Position numbers and translations under genes: made by a program. A stretch of DNA of 64,000 nt from Streptomyces sp. NBRC 110611 (lineage in GTDB: Bacteria > Actinomycetota > Actinomycetes > Streptomycetales > Streptomycetaceae), in contig NZ_BBUY01000020.1 of the NCBI RefSeq assembly GCF_001590865.1, forward strand, positions 17,356-81,355. Reading direction: 5' to 3'. Below are positions 1-7,818 of this stretch, piece by piece. The notes under the pieces were generated by a model. The model was not told the DNA's origin, ran no database searches, and saw nothing but the letters and a program-made list of their open reading frames with translations. Within the stretch, counting starts at the first letter, position 1, and each line of letters starts with the position of its first letter.

Positions 1-319
1 CGAGGGTGGCATCGGCGTTGACGGTGAGGGCGGGCGTGCTCATCAGCTCCCCGGCCGTCAGCGCGCCGGCCTTGCGCGTGTCGTCGAGGCGCCGCAGCTG
101 TTCCAGACGGTCCGGATCGAACTCCCGGAACTCCTCTTTGGGCAGCAGATCGGCTTCGGAGACCACGCCGATGACCCGTCCCTCGCCCTCCAGCACCGGC
201 AGGGCGCTCACCTTCCACTGCTCCATGGTCTCGACGATCTCCTTGAACCGCGCCTCCCGGCCGACCGAGACCACGGTCTGGGTCATCACGTCACTGACGA
301 TGCGCGGTGTATGCCCCAT
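1..319 (-). CDS. CBS domain protein (cut by window edge)
   Basis: The reverse strand opens with ATG at 319 and reads MGHTPRIVSDVMTQTVVSVG, then a CBS-type motif (ALPVLEGEGRVIGVVSEADL), and runs off the left edge while entering a second CBS repeat (GELMSTPALTVNADA). CBS pairs usually bind adenosyl ligands; stand-alone CBS proteins in actinomycetes are common in stress and hypoxia regulons. It is divergent from the universal stress protein at 503, with a 183-bp shared control region. The C-terminus, including any BON domain, is outside the window. Confidence 0.85.
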   Translation of the reverse strand, partial: MGHTPRIVSDVMTQTVVSVGREARFKEIVETMEQWKVSALPVLEGEGRVIGVVSEADLLPKEEFREFDPDRLEQLRRLDDTRKAGALTAGELMSTPALTVNADATL

Positions 320-397
320 GACGACTCCTCGATACGGACCCCTGTTCCACAGTCGGCGTGACACCTCCACCATGGGTTTCCCCGACGCCCCGGGACA

Positions 398-411
398 GGG
401 CCGTTCGGCCC
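398..411. promoter_or_regulatory. Perfect palindrome GGGCCG-TT-CGGCCC between divergent stress genes
   Basis: A 14-bp perfect inverted repeat lies between the CBS gene and the universal stress protein gene. From memory it resembles the dormancy-regulator (DevR/OsdR-type) boxes found upstream of USP and CBS genes in actinomycetes. The palindrome is seen; the regulator is inferred. Confidence 0.45.
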
Positions 412-502
412 GCGAATGGGCCCGGCAGCCCCTCACCGGGACCGTCCCCGCCGGGCCACCGTGGAAGCGGAACCGTCGAAGAGCTCCCGCTGGAGGCGCA
501 CC

Positions 503-1405
503 ATGACCAGCCCCGTGGCCGTCGGCCTGGACGGCTCACCCGCCAGTCTCGCCGCCGCGGACTGGGGTGCCCGTGAGGCACTGCGCAGGAACCTGCCGCT
601 ACGACTCGTCCACGCCTGGGAGTGGCAGCCCCTCACCTACGCACCGCTCGCGGGAACGGACGCACCCCGGCTGTGGTCCGAGCGCGTACCCCGTGAGACT
701 GCCGCCGAACTGCGTGAACGCTACCCGGATCTGGAGATCACCACGGACCACCTCACAGGCGCGCCGCCGGAGGTGTTGTGCGATGTGGCAAAGGAATCCG
801 AGCTGCTGGCCCTCGGCAGCGCGAGGCTGGGCAGACTGGCCGGCTTCTTCATCGGTTCCGTCGCGATGTCCACCGTCACGCACGTCGAGCGGCCGACCGT
901 GCTCGTACGGGCCGGAACGACCGCCGTCGACGAGCATGTGTCCGCGACCGACGGACGGCCGCTGTCAGCGATGCGCTACCGCCCGGTGGTCCTCGGCCTG
1001 GATCTGAGCCGGGCCTGCGGGGACGTGATCCGGTTCGCCTTCGAGACCGCGTCGCTGCGGGCGGCCCCGCTCCGGGTCATCCACGGCTGGAACCCACCGG
1101 CCTTCGTCACGTACGGCCTCGGCTCGGCCCTGGGCTCGCCGACCGACATGGCGGCCCGGGAAGCCGACGCACTGCGGACCGCGCTGCGGCGATGGCGGGA
1201 GAAGTACTCCGGCATCGACGTGATCGAGCAACCCGTGGTCGGACAGCCCGCGCACCACCTGGTGGATGCCGGGGCCGACGCCGGGCTCGTCGTCATCGGC
1301 AGACGCACCAACCGCCTCTCGGCCGGGCCGTCCCGCATCGGGCACATCACCCATGCCGTCATGCACCACTGCCCGGCCCCGGTCGCAGTCGTCCCGCACG
1401 ACTGA
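503..1405 (+). CDS. Universal stress protein, tandem UspA domains
   Basis: Start ATG 503 is chosen because GGAGG lies at 492-496; the 300-aa product begins MTSPVAVGLDGSPASLAAAD, the usual UspA opening. There are two UspA repeats (about 5-140 and 155-300). Each ends with the family tail, first GSVAMSTVTHVERPTVLV and then HAVMHHCPAPVAVVPHD. The first copy keeps most of the glycine-rich ATP-type loop (LGSARLGRLAGFFIGS), while the second is less conserved there (IGRRTNRLSAGPSRIG). Cytoplasmic proteins of this kind respond to starvation or hypoxia. It is divergent from a CBS gene and followed by decayed genes of similar stress character. Confidence 0.93.
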   Translation: MTSPVAVGLDGSPASLAAADWGAREALRRNLPLRLVHAWEWQPLTYAPLAGTDAPRLWSERVPRETAAELRERYPDLEITTDHLTGAPPEVLCDVAKESELLALGSARLGRLAGFFIGSVAMSTVTHVERPTVLVRAGTTAVDEHVSATDGRPLSAMRYRPVVLGLDLSRACGDVIRFAFETASLRAAPLRVIHGWNPPAFVTYGLGSALGSPTDMAAREADALRTALRRWREKYSGIDVIEQPVVGQPAHHLVDAGADAGLVVIGRRTNRLSAGPSRIGHITHAVMHHCPAPVAVVPHD

Positions 1406-1425
1406 CCTCGGCCCGTCCGGACGGG

Positions 1426-2104
1426 TCAGTCGCACCGCAACGCGAGCGTGCACGTGTCACCGGGCGCCACCGTGACCGCCCGGTCGGGCAGCACCACGCG
1501 GACCGGGGCCTCCTCGGGGCCGGGCACGGTGATCACCAGATGCCCGCGGCGCAGCCGCACGCCGACGCCCCAGTGGCCGCGGTAGCGCAGCGAGAAGCCG
1601 TACTCGGACAGCTCCGGCAGCGGGACCGGGGGCCAGCCACAGGCGTCCTCCCGCGTTGCGAGACCGGTCAGGCCGCACTGGACCAGGTCGAGGGTGCCGG
1701 CCATGGCGCCGAGGTGGATGTCCTCACCGGTGGTGCCGCCCTGCACGTCGGCCACGTCGCTTTCGAGTGCGTCCCGGCAGTACGTCCATGCATCGGCGCG
1801 GTGCACGCGGGCGAGAACCCAGCCGTGGACGAGGGCGCTGAGAGTCGATCCGTGGCTGGTGCGGGCAAGTAGTGTGCGACGGTCTCGCGCCAGGTCTCGT
1901 CGGTGAGTGCGTAGCCGAGCCGCCGGAAGAGATCTGCCCGTTCGACGGGTGAGAAGAAGTAGCCGAGCAGTACGTGCCCGGATAGTGCACCAGGCCGGCC
2001 CTGCTCTCGGGCGCCGCCGCGCGTGGCGAAGTAGCCGTTGCCGAGCGTGCACAGCACTCCGCGGCAGGGACATAGCCCTCGTACTGCCAGGTCCACTCCG
2101 GCAT
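1426..2104 (-). pseudogene. GH65 disaccharide phosphorylase remnant (large internal deletion)
   Basis: The start ATG at 2104 has a GTGAGGACGG ribosome site and reads PEWTWQYEGYVPAAE. The match to GH65 N-termini (LCTLGNGYFATRG, APESRAGLVHYPGTY) then alternates between two frames. It jumps straight to the GH65 C-terminus (LLGYFFSPVERADLFRRLGY, then ARTSHGSTLSALVHGWVLAR and DVQGGTTGEDIHLGAMAGT in a third frame). GH65 trehalose or kojibiose phosphorylases are about 750-800 aa, so some 550 residues including the catalytic core are missing, and there are several frameshifts. Clearly non-functional. Confidence 0.85.
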
Positions 2105-2160
2105 CCGTCCTCACTCCCGCACCGTCACGAAAGGCCGAAAGCGCGACCGGAGGCACCCGT

Positions 2161-2400
2161 TCACGCCCGCTGCGGAACGACGGCGACGGGACAGCTCGCA
2201 TGGTGCAGCACCGCGTGGCTCACCCGGCCGAGCTGCAGCCCGAACCGGCCGTGGCGTCGGAGGGCGCCGACGACCAGCAGGTCGGCCTGCGGCGATGCCT
2301 CCAGCAGGACCTTGTGGGCGGGGCCCTCGGTCACCTGGCGCCGCGCATCGACCCGGGGGTTGTCCCGCACAGCCCCACGCGGTGCGTCGGGCGCCGATGC
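2161..2400 (-). pseudogene. Universal stress protein fragment (C-terminal half)
   Basis: The reverse strand reads RDNPRVDARRQVTEGPAHK, then VLLEASPQADLLVVGALRRH and HAVLHHASCPVAVVPQRA, ending at 2161. This is the second half of a UspA domain. No in-frame N-terminal half joins it: upstream sequence (about 2400-2700) is open in another frame but not clearly UspA. It is best read as a broken USP lying between the GH65 remnant and the EF-Tu-barrel-like gene. Confidence 0.65.
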
Positions 2401-2748
2401 AGGTCCAGCGCGCCAGGTCCTCGTCCTCGCCGCGGTCGGTGAGGTTGCGTGCCTCGGCTTCGGCAGGCGGCTCCGGTATCCACTGCAGATGCCATCGGGT
2501 GGGGAAGTCCAGTGCCGCGCCTTCCCGACGGGCGGCGTCGCTCAGGACGGAACGGACGGCCTGAGGGATGTCGGTTTCGGCGAACGGGTGACGGCTGGTG
2601 TGCCGACGGCGAACTGCCATGCGTCGCCCCGTCAGACGCCTGGGCTCGATCAGCACCCACAGGGAGCGCTCACCGCCTGCCCAGGGCCTGGAGTGCGCGC
2701 ACTCGTCCTTCTCTCTGCACCAATGGCACGGGGCGACTGCGCTCGTTC

Positions 2749-3342
2749 TTATGTGGTGAACGTGGCCGGGGGCGGCTGGACGTCCAGGACAACTGCCGTG
2801 CCTGCCACGGATTGGTCCTCGTGCATGGTGATCACCTGGCCGGGCTGAAGGTGCTGCCACTGCGAGGGGTCCAGGGGCGCGAGTCGTACCGAGGCATGTC
2901 CCCCGGGCTCCAGGAAGGGCGTGAACTCCACCCAGAGCCGGGCAATGTTGAGAGCCGGTTCGCCGGTCGCGGTCCGGTTGCCGATGTTCCACATCGGTCG
3001 CAGGAAGCCAGCGCCGGGGATGGGCGTCTGGCGTCGCGCTTCGTTGGCAGGGCGGAGGGTGAGGTCGGCTCGGAGAATCCCGTGGCGGGTCTCGAAGCCG
3101 CGCCAGTGGCACCAGGCAGCGCTCTTCTCCAGCCTCATCTGTTCGGCAGCGGTGGCCAGGGTTTCCCAGAAGCTGAGCGGAAGCGGGCGGACGTCACCGA
3201 GTTCTTCCAGCAGATCGAGGGCCACTTCCCACTCGTCGTGAGCGAGGTACTCCCAGACGTCGCTCACCGTGATGTCGTTCTCAGTGGCGATCTTCTCAGG
3301 AACCAGCAGGGAAGCGGCTTCCATCAGTGTGGGGACGTCCAT
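2749..3342 (-). CDS. Hypothetical protein with EF-Tu-like beta-barrel tail
   Basis: 197 aa from ATG 3342 (MDVPTLMEAASLLVPEKIAT). Residues 1-80 are helical and rich in Leu/Glu (SDVWEYLAHDEWEVALDLLE). The C-terminal half (FLEPGGHASVRLAPLDPSQW, then PGQVITMHEDQSVAGTAVV) resembles the third beta-barrel domain of elongation factor Tu, seen in small actinomycete proteins of unknown role. There is no signal peptide. A longer frame to 3546 exists but lacks coding character. Function unknown. Confidence 0.7.
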   Translation of the reverse strand: MDVPTLMEAASLLVPEKIATENDITVSDVWEYLAHDEWEVALDLLEELGDVRPLPLSFWETLATAAEQMRLEKSAAWCHWRGFETRHGILRADLTLRPANEARRQTPIPGAGFLRPMWNIGNRTATGEPALNIARLWVEFTPFLEPGGHASVRLAPLDPSQWQHLQPGQVITMHEDQSVAGTAVVLDVQPPPATFTT

Positions 3343-3389
3343 GCCCTGATTCTGGACCACGGTCTCCTGACCGCAGCAGGAGGTGCCCG

Positions 3390-3500
3390 ATGACCGCCAT
3401 CGAGCAGATCGCGACCCTGGCGACCTTCGGGGCGGTGTGGGCGGTTCTCTCCGTCGGTCACAACCTCGCGGACCACGTGATCGGGCAGACCGACCACCAG
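3390..3500 (+). pseudogene. N-terminal scrap of a membrane protein gene
   Basis: GCAGCAGGAGGTGCCC precedes ATG 3390, which reads MTAIEQIATLATFGAVWAVL, then SVGHNLADHVIGQTDHQAT. This recalls small membrane proteins found with actinomycete integrative elements. Recognisable sequence stops near 3500, where the opposite-strand recombinase remnant begins, so only about 37 residues survive. The abrupt junction suggests a deletion between two mobile-element genes. Confidence 0.5.
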
Positions 3501-4024
3501 GCCACGGTCCCGATCGCATCCCACCTGCGCGAACAGCTCGTCCCACAGCCGATCCGGAATCGCCCGGGGCTGGCGTTCCCGCGCCTTCGGCCGCAACCGG
3601 GCCCGCCGGGTGGGCACCGGCGCCTCCAGCGGGGAGCGGTCAGCCATCCGGGCCCGGCGGTCTCGACTCTCGGGCACCGGGTTGGCCACCGGCCCCCGGC
3701 CGTAGTGCTGGTGGAAGGCGTAGAAGCCGTGCAGCACGGTCAACGCGTGCGCGATCGTCCGCGGCGCGTACCCATCCCGCAACGTGGCCTTGCCCGTCTT
3801 CGGGTTGACCACGCCCGCATCAGATCCCGCAGGTACCGGCTCACTGGCTCGACCTCACGGCCAGCCGCATCGACCACGAACCACGACAGCGAAGGTCTCG
3901 CCCCCTTCACCACCGCACCGACCGACGGCAACCGACCGCAGCCATCCATCAGATCCCGATGTACGGAGGACATTCCATGAAACGAGGACATGCCGAGATC
4001 CTCGGCACCCACCAGCCGGAACAC
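3500..4024 (-). pseudogene. Tyrosine recombinase remnant
   Basis: Reverse strand: an N-terminal segment (SWFVVDAAGREVEPVSRYLR) near 3818-3900, then a frame change to NPKTGKATLRDGYAPRTIAH, ALTVLHGFYAFHQHYGRGPV and IPDRLWDELFAQVGCDRDRG, stopping near 3500. This matches the core-binding region and the start of the catalytic domain of phage-type integrases. The catalytic Arg-His-Arg-Tyr part is missing, as is a stretch inside the N-terminal region. Non-functional. Confidence 0.65.
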
Positions 4025-4044
4025 CAGCGGATCACCAACTTGGT

Positions 4045-4395
4045 GCAGTCAACAGACCAGTCGTCGCACCGCGTCGGGATCGGTGACCGCCCGGGCCGGG
4101 CCGACGGCCGGCACGCTCCACCCGCCGCTCATCGCCTCGTCCACGTGGTCGACCTCGAACGCCCGTCCGATGACGGCACGGCGATGCGCCCCACACCATG
4201 CGTACCGAGCCGGTCCCGGCATTCGTCGGGGCCCAGCTCCCGTAGCTCGGGGTGGTACGCGGCCTGGCCCTCGCCGGGCGGGCGGTCCATGCCTGCGCCG
4301 CGCAGGCGGGCCGCGGTGGTCCCCAGGGCAGCGGCCAGCGCGGTGAGCGTGCCGACGTCAGGGTCGGCCGGTCGCTCTTCCAGATCCGATGTCGC
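4045..4395 (-). pseudogene. HTH-pyridoxamine-5'-phosphate-oxidase-like fusion, decayed
   Basis: Reverse strand reads DLEERPADPDVGTLTALAAA, the end of an XRE-type helix-turn-helix, then RGAGMDRPPGEGQAAYHPEL and the start of a PNPOx-like domain (GPDECRDRLGTHGVGRIAVP). It shifts frame to AFEVDHVDEAMSGGWSVPAV and ends VTDPDAVRRLVC. Streptomycetes carry HTH-PNPOx fusions with this order. The HTH start, the middle of the FMN-barrel and the C-terminus are lost. Confidence 0.65.
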
Positions 4396-4479
4396 CGGGG
4401 TCGAGCCACCGGCGGGACAGCACGTCGGACGCGGACGCCTCCGCTTCGGGATGTCCGCTCTCGGGCCGGTGCCCGAGGT

Positions 4480-4575
4480 GTTGGATGTGTGCGTCGGGGC
4501 CCGGGAACACGAGCGTCACGTCATGCGTATCCGACCAGCGCACGTCATAGGGCGGCGTGCCGTCCTCGTGGTGGA
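4480..4575 (-). pseudogene. DUF1918 fragment
   Basis: Reverse strand in one frame: HHEDGTPPYDVRWSDTHDVT followed by LVFPGPDAHIQHL. This is the C-terminal signature of DUF1918, a small barrel protein often encoded beside CBS and PNPOx genes in actinomycetes. No start or N-terminal half is attached, and it abuts the CBS fragment on the other strand. Confidence 0.6.
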
Positions 4576-4819
4576 CTCCGAGGCGGACCTGCTGCGGAAG
4601 TCGGCGGATCGGTCCGACTCGTCCGGCCCGGCGCCGCTCCCGCACCTGGAGGCGTGGGAGCGCGCCAAGGCCGGGGGTGCCAGGGCGGAGGAGCTGATGT
4701 CCGCTCCCGCGGTCTGCGCACGCCGGGACTGGAACGTGGGCGAAGCCGCGCGCCTCATGGAGGTCCAGAACGTCAAGCGGCTGCCGGTGGCGGACGAGAC
4801 CGACGACACCCGGACCTGA
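4570..4819 (+). pseudogene. CBS domain protein fragment
   Basis: Forward frame reads VVDSEADLLRKSADRSDSSG, PLPHLEAWERAKAGGARAEE, then LMSAPAVCARRDWNVGEAAR and NVKRLPVADETD before the stop at 4819. These are the end of one CBS motif, the linker and the start of a second. The first CBS half and the C-terminal half are absent. It is fused end-to-end with DUF1918 sequence on the opposite strand, so a rearrangement joined them. Confidence 0.65.
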
Positions 4820-4889
4820 GAACTCACCCGGCCCCGGGAACTCGCCGCATTCCGCACTGGTACGGCGGCCTTCCCACCCGGGCCCGCGC

Positions 4890-5507
4890 TCACTCACGGA
4901 ACCGTGCGGACCACAGCGGTTCCACCAGACTCCACTCGGCGTCCCACTGCGCGTACCTTCTACGGTCCAGCAGCAGGCGCAGACCTCCCCTGGCCGCGAC
5001 CGCCAAGGTCACCACGCCGACCGCCGTCGTGCCGCCCGTCAGCCAGCCCATCGCCACGGCGCTCTGCGGCGACATCGGTGCCTCCGTGACGCCTCCGTCC
5101 CGGTCCACCCAGACCCGCACGGTGTCACCCGCGTCCATACCGGGAGCCACGAGCGCCGTCCCCGTCCGCTGCGTGCCGTCCTTCTCCGTCCAGCGGACCT
5201 GCGCACTGGCCCGGTCGTCGGCGCCGACGGTACGCGTCCCCCCGGATGCGTCCTCGGTCAGCGACGCCGTGACCTGGTGCCGCTGCACGGACTGGGCGTG
5301 CGCTGCGCGCATCTGGGACGAGTACATCGCCCAACCCGCAGGCAGCGATGCCACGGGCAGTCCGACGATGACTACGAGCAGCAGCAAGGCGGACAACCAG
5401 CGCTCGATACGGTCGGAGAGCCGACGCAGCGGGTTGGCACCTGCGCAGGGGTGCTCCCGGTCGGGCGGACGGGGACCGCGGGGGTTCTGAGGACCGGGCA
5501 TGTTCAT
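4890..5507 (-). CDS. Rv1733c-like membrane protein
   Basis: 205 aa from ATG 5507, with GGAGGCGGGACC just upstream. Residues about 20-60 (NPLRRLSDRIERWLSALLLL, VVIVGLPVASLPAGWAMY) hold a conserved motif and the first membrane helix. An extracytoplasmic domain of about 80 residues follows (DGTQRTGTALVAPGMDAGDT, VRVWVDRDGGVTEAP), then a second helix near 150-172 and a basic cytoplasmic tail. This is the layout of the Rv1733c family, whose M. tuberculosis member is a dormancy-regulon membrane protein of unknown role. Confidence 0.85.
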   Translation of the reverse strand: MNMPGPQNPRGPRPPDREHPCAGANPLRRLSDRIERWLSALLLLVVIVGLPVASLPAGWAMYSSQMRAAHAQSVQRHQVTASLTEDASGGTRTVGADDRASAQVRWTEKDGTQRTGTALVAPGMDAGDTVRVWVDRDGGVTEAPMSPQSAVAMGWLTGGTTAVGVVTLAVAARGGLRLLLDRRRYAQWDAEWSLVEPLWSARFRE

Positions 5508-5585
5508 GGTCCCGCCTCCGTCCTGCACGTGCTGAGGGCGCTGTCCCTTCCCCACCACGGTCGGCCCCTGCGCACTTCTGGTGAC

Positions 5586-5601
5586 GGGGCCGAAGGTCCC
5601 C
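5586..5601. promoter_or_regulatory. Imperfect palindrome GGGGCCGAAGGTCCCC
   Basis: Five of eight symmetric pairs match. It lies between the Rv1733c-like gene (reverse) and the cytochrome/molybdopterin pseudogene (forward) and resembles the palindrome at 398. It is a possible second dormancy-type box; the assignment is inference only. Confidence 0.3.
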
Positions 5602-5644
5602 TGAAGACAGCCGACCGGCCCGTAGCGGCCGCTGCCGCGACTGC

Positions 5645-6794
5645 TCCCGCACACGGCGGCACCGGCTGCCGGCCTGGCTGGGCTGGCAGCACTTCCTCAA
5701 CCTGTTCCTGATGATCTTCATCATCCGGTCCGGGATCCAGATCATCGGCGACCACCCGCGCCTGTACTGGACCAGGCACAGTACACCGGGCCGGGAGTGG
5801 TTCCGGGCCCAGAAGCCGGTGCCCTCCGATCCGCTGTGGACGGCGAAGAAGGACTCCATCGCCCTGCCCGGACAGGTGGGGCTGCCCGGGCTCCGGCACT
5901 CGATCGGACTGGCCCGCTGGTGGCACCTGGGCGTGGGGACGCTGTGGCTGGTCAACGGCCTTGTCTTCCACCTGCTACCTGTCGCTGGACTGGCCGACCG
6001 CGCCTGCCTGGGTGAATTACAACAGCCTGCAGCAGCTCTCCTACTTCACTACGGTCTTCCTCGCAGCCCCGCTGGCGCTGCTGACCGGACTGGGCATGTC
6101 GCCGGCTCTCTCGACCCGGTTCAGGCGGATCAGCAAGCTGGTGAGCATTCAGGCGGCGCGTTCGCTGCACTTCCTGGTACTCGTCTGGTTCCTGGTCTTC
6201 CTCGTGGTCCACGTCGCTCTGGTGTTCACCACCGACCTGCAAAGCAACCTCAACCAGATGTACGCGGCCCGCGGCGGTGACGGCTGGACGGGCCTGTGGG
6301 TCTTCCTCGCCTCGATGGCCGTGGTCATCGGCGGCTGGATCGCCGCCACTCCGTTCACCCTGCGCCGGCTGCGGGCCCTGCCCCACCACGAGCAGATCAC
6401 CCAGCACTTCTGCATCCAAGGCTGGTCGGGCGTCACCAAATGGGGTGGCGTGTCCATGCGCACCATTCTGGACCTGGTCAAGCCGAGACCCGAGGCCAAG
6501 TGGGTCGTCTTCTACTCCCTGGGCGACGGCCCGGACAAGTGGCGCTACTACGACGCCCACCCCATCGAGCAGATGAGCCACCGCCTCACCATGCTCGCCT
6601 ACGACATGAACGGCCGACCGTTGTCGTTCGGCCACGGCGCTCCCCTGCGCCTGCGCAACGAGGTGCAGCTCGGCTTCAAACAGGTGAAGTGGATCGAGGG
6701 CATCGAGTTCGTCGCCGACTTCTCCCGGATCGGCGGCGGACACGGTGGCTACAACCAGGACCACGAGTTCTTCGGCTACCACCAAGCCCTGTAG
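5645..6794 (+). pseudogene. Cytochrome b-type / molybdopterin oxidoreductase fusion, broken
   Basis: Frame 1 (5645-about 5970): a cytochrome-b-like membrane region (HFLNLFLMIFIIRSGIQIIG, ARWWHLGVGTLWLVNGLVFH). Frame 2 (about 5965-6794): YLSLDWPTAPAWVNYNSLQQ, two more helices, then a YedY-type molybdopterin-binding domain (IQGWSGVTKWGGVSMRTILD, YYDAHPIEQMSHRLTMLAYD) to the end. By comparison with the family as I remember it, about 30 residues are missing at the junction and the frame shifts. The N-terminus also lacks a good start. The Mo domain is nearly complete, so a single-base sequencing error is an alternative, though the missing residues argue against that. Confidence 0.65.
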
Positions 6795-7173
6795 CGGGCG
6801 ACCGGCCGGCGTGGTCGGGGCCTGGGACGAATGGCCATGCTCCTTGGCGAGGAACACGCCCGGGCACAGGGCGAGCGTTGCCTGATACGGCACGTAGTGC
6901 CGTGCATGAGGGGACCACGGAGGACATCCAACGATGGGGGGACTACCTGGATACTGGATAGGCGACTACCTGGTCACTTCATCGTGCGGTACGCAGAGGC
7001 AACGGGGGATCACGGCTGTCGCCGGAACCGTCAGGGTGGCGGCACCTTCAGGGTTGTGGAGCGGGGTGTCCGACTTGAGGGGGATGTCGAATGGGTACGC
7101 CAGTCTGACGATTTCGTATCGCGCCGGATCCAAGATGGCAGCAGACAGGAAAGTCCGGATCGGGAGCAAGCAC
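6795..7173. other. Gap without a recognisable gene
   Basis: No supported gene. It holds a short hairpin-like GGCACGTAGTGCC near 6890-6902 and two copies of GACTACCTGG near 6940 and 6963. Open frames here show no family or codon bias. Confidence 0.4.
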
Positions 7174-7623
7174 ATGGGTAGCAAGTCCGTCGTCATGGCC
7201 ACCGGCGGCACCGTCGCGGTGCTGGGCATCGCCGCGGCGATCGCCGTTCCGGCGGCGAAGGACTGGTTCGACAACCGGCACCAGGAGACGGCCTCGTACG
7301 CGAGCGGAGCCGAAGCGAAAAAAGACCGCCCCTCGGTTCCGCGCTGGCTCCCCGACGACGCCTCCTCGATCCAGTACGCGATGAAGACCACCGGCGGTGA
7401 GCGGCTGGTGAAGGCCACTCTCAAGGACGGGAAGCTGCCCTCGGTGTGTAGGCCGGCCAAGAGCCTGAACGCCCCCTCCCCGGAGATCGAGGCGACGTGG
7501 TTCCCGAAGGCCGCCGCCGGCAACGCGACCGCCCGCTGTGACCAGTACTACGCCTACACGGACGGATCCACCCTGTACGCGTGGCAGATCAACCAGGACT
7601 GGCTCGACCGCAACAAGGAGTGA
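7174..7623 (+). CDS. Hypothetical membrane-anchored or secreted protein
   Basis: 149 aa from ATG 7174, preceded by CGGGAGCAAGCAC; an in-frame ATG 38 bases earlier lacks a site. Residues 7-27 (VMATGGTVAVLGIAAAIAVP) form one hydrophobic segment. The rest is hydrophilic with Cys in SVCRPAKS and TARCDQYY that could form a disulfide outside the cell. It ends ALYAWQINQDW-like with a charged tail. No family recognised. It stands alone between a pseudogene and the YdcF-like gene. Confidence 0.6.
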   Translation: MGSKSVVMATGGTVAVLGIAAAIAVPAAKDWFDNRHQETASYASGAEAKKDRPSVPRWLPDDASSIQYAMKTTGGERLVKATLKDGKLPSVCRPAKSLNAPSPEIEATWFPKAAAGNATARCDQYYAYTDGSTLYAWQINQDWLDRNKE

Positions 7624-7649
7624 TGACGCCGGAAGACACCGGAAGACAT

Positions 7650-7672
7650 ACGTGCCGTGTCCCCAGGCACGT
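7650..7672. terminator. Small hairpin after the hypothetical gene
   Basis: ACGTGCC and GGCACGT form a 7-bp perfect stem with a 9-nt loop, 27 bases after the stop at 7623. There is no T-tract, as usual in this genome type. Nearby copies of AGGCACGT make alternative pairings possible. Confidence 0.4.
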
Positions 7673-7818
7673 AGTAGGCACGTAGGCACGCGGTGATCGT
7701 GGACACGGTGGCTGCCGGTTCGCCGACACGGTCTTCCCGGTTCCGCACGCCCATTACCCCGCCCACCATGACGGCACCGTCCACCGGCCGAGCCGATCGA
7801 CTGAACAGCGAAGTACCG

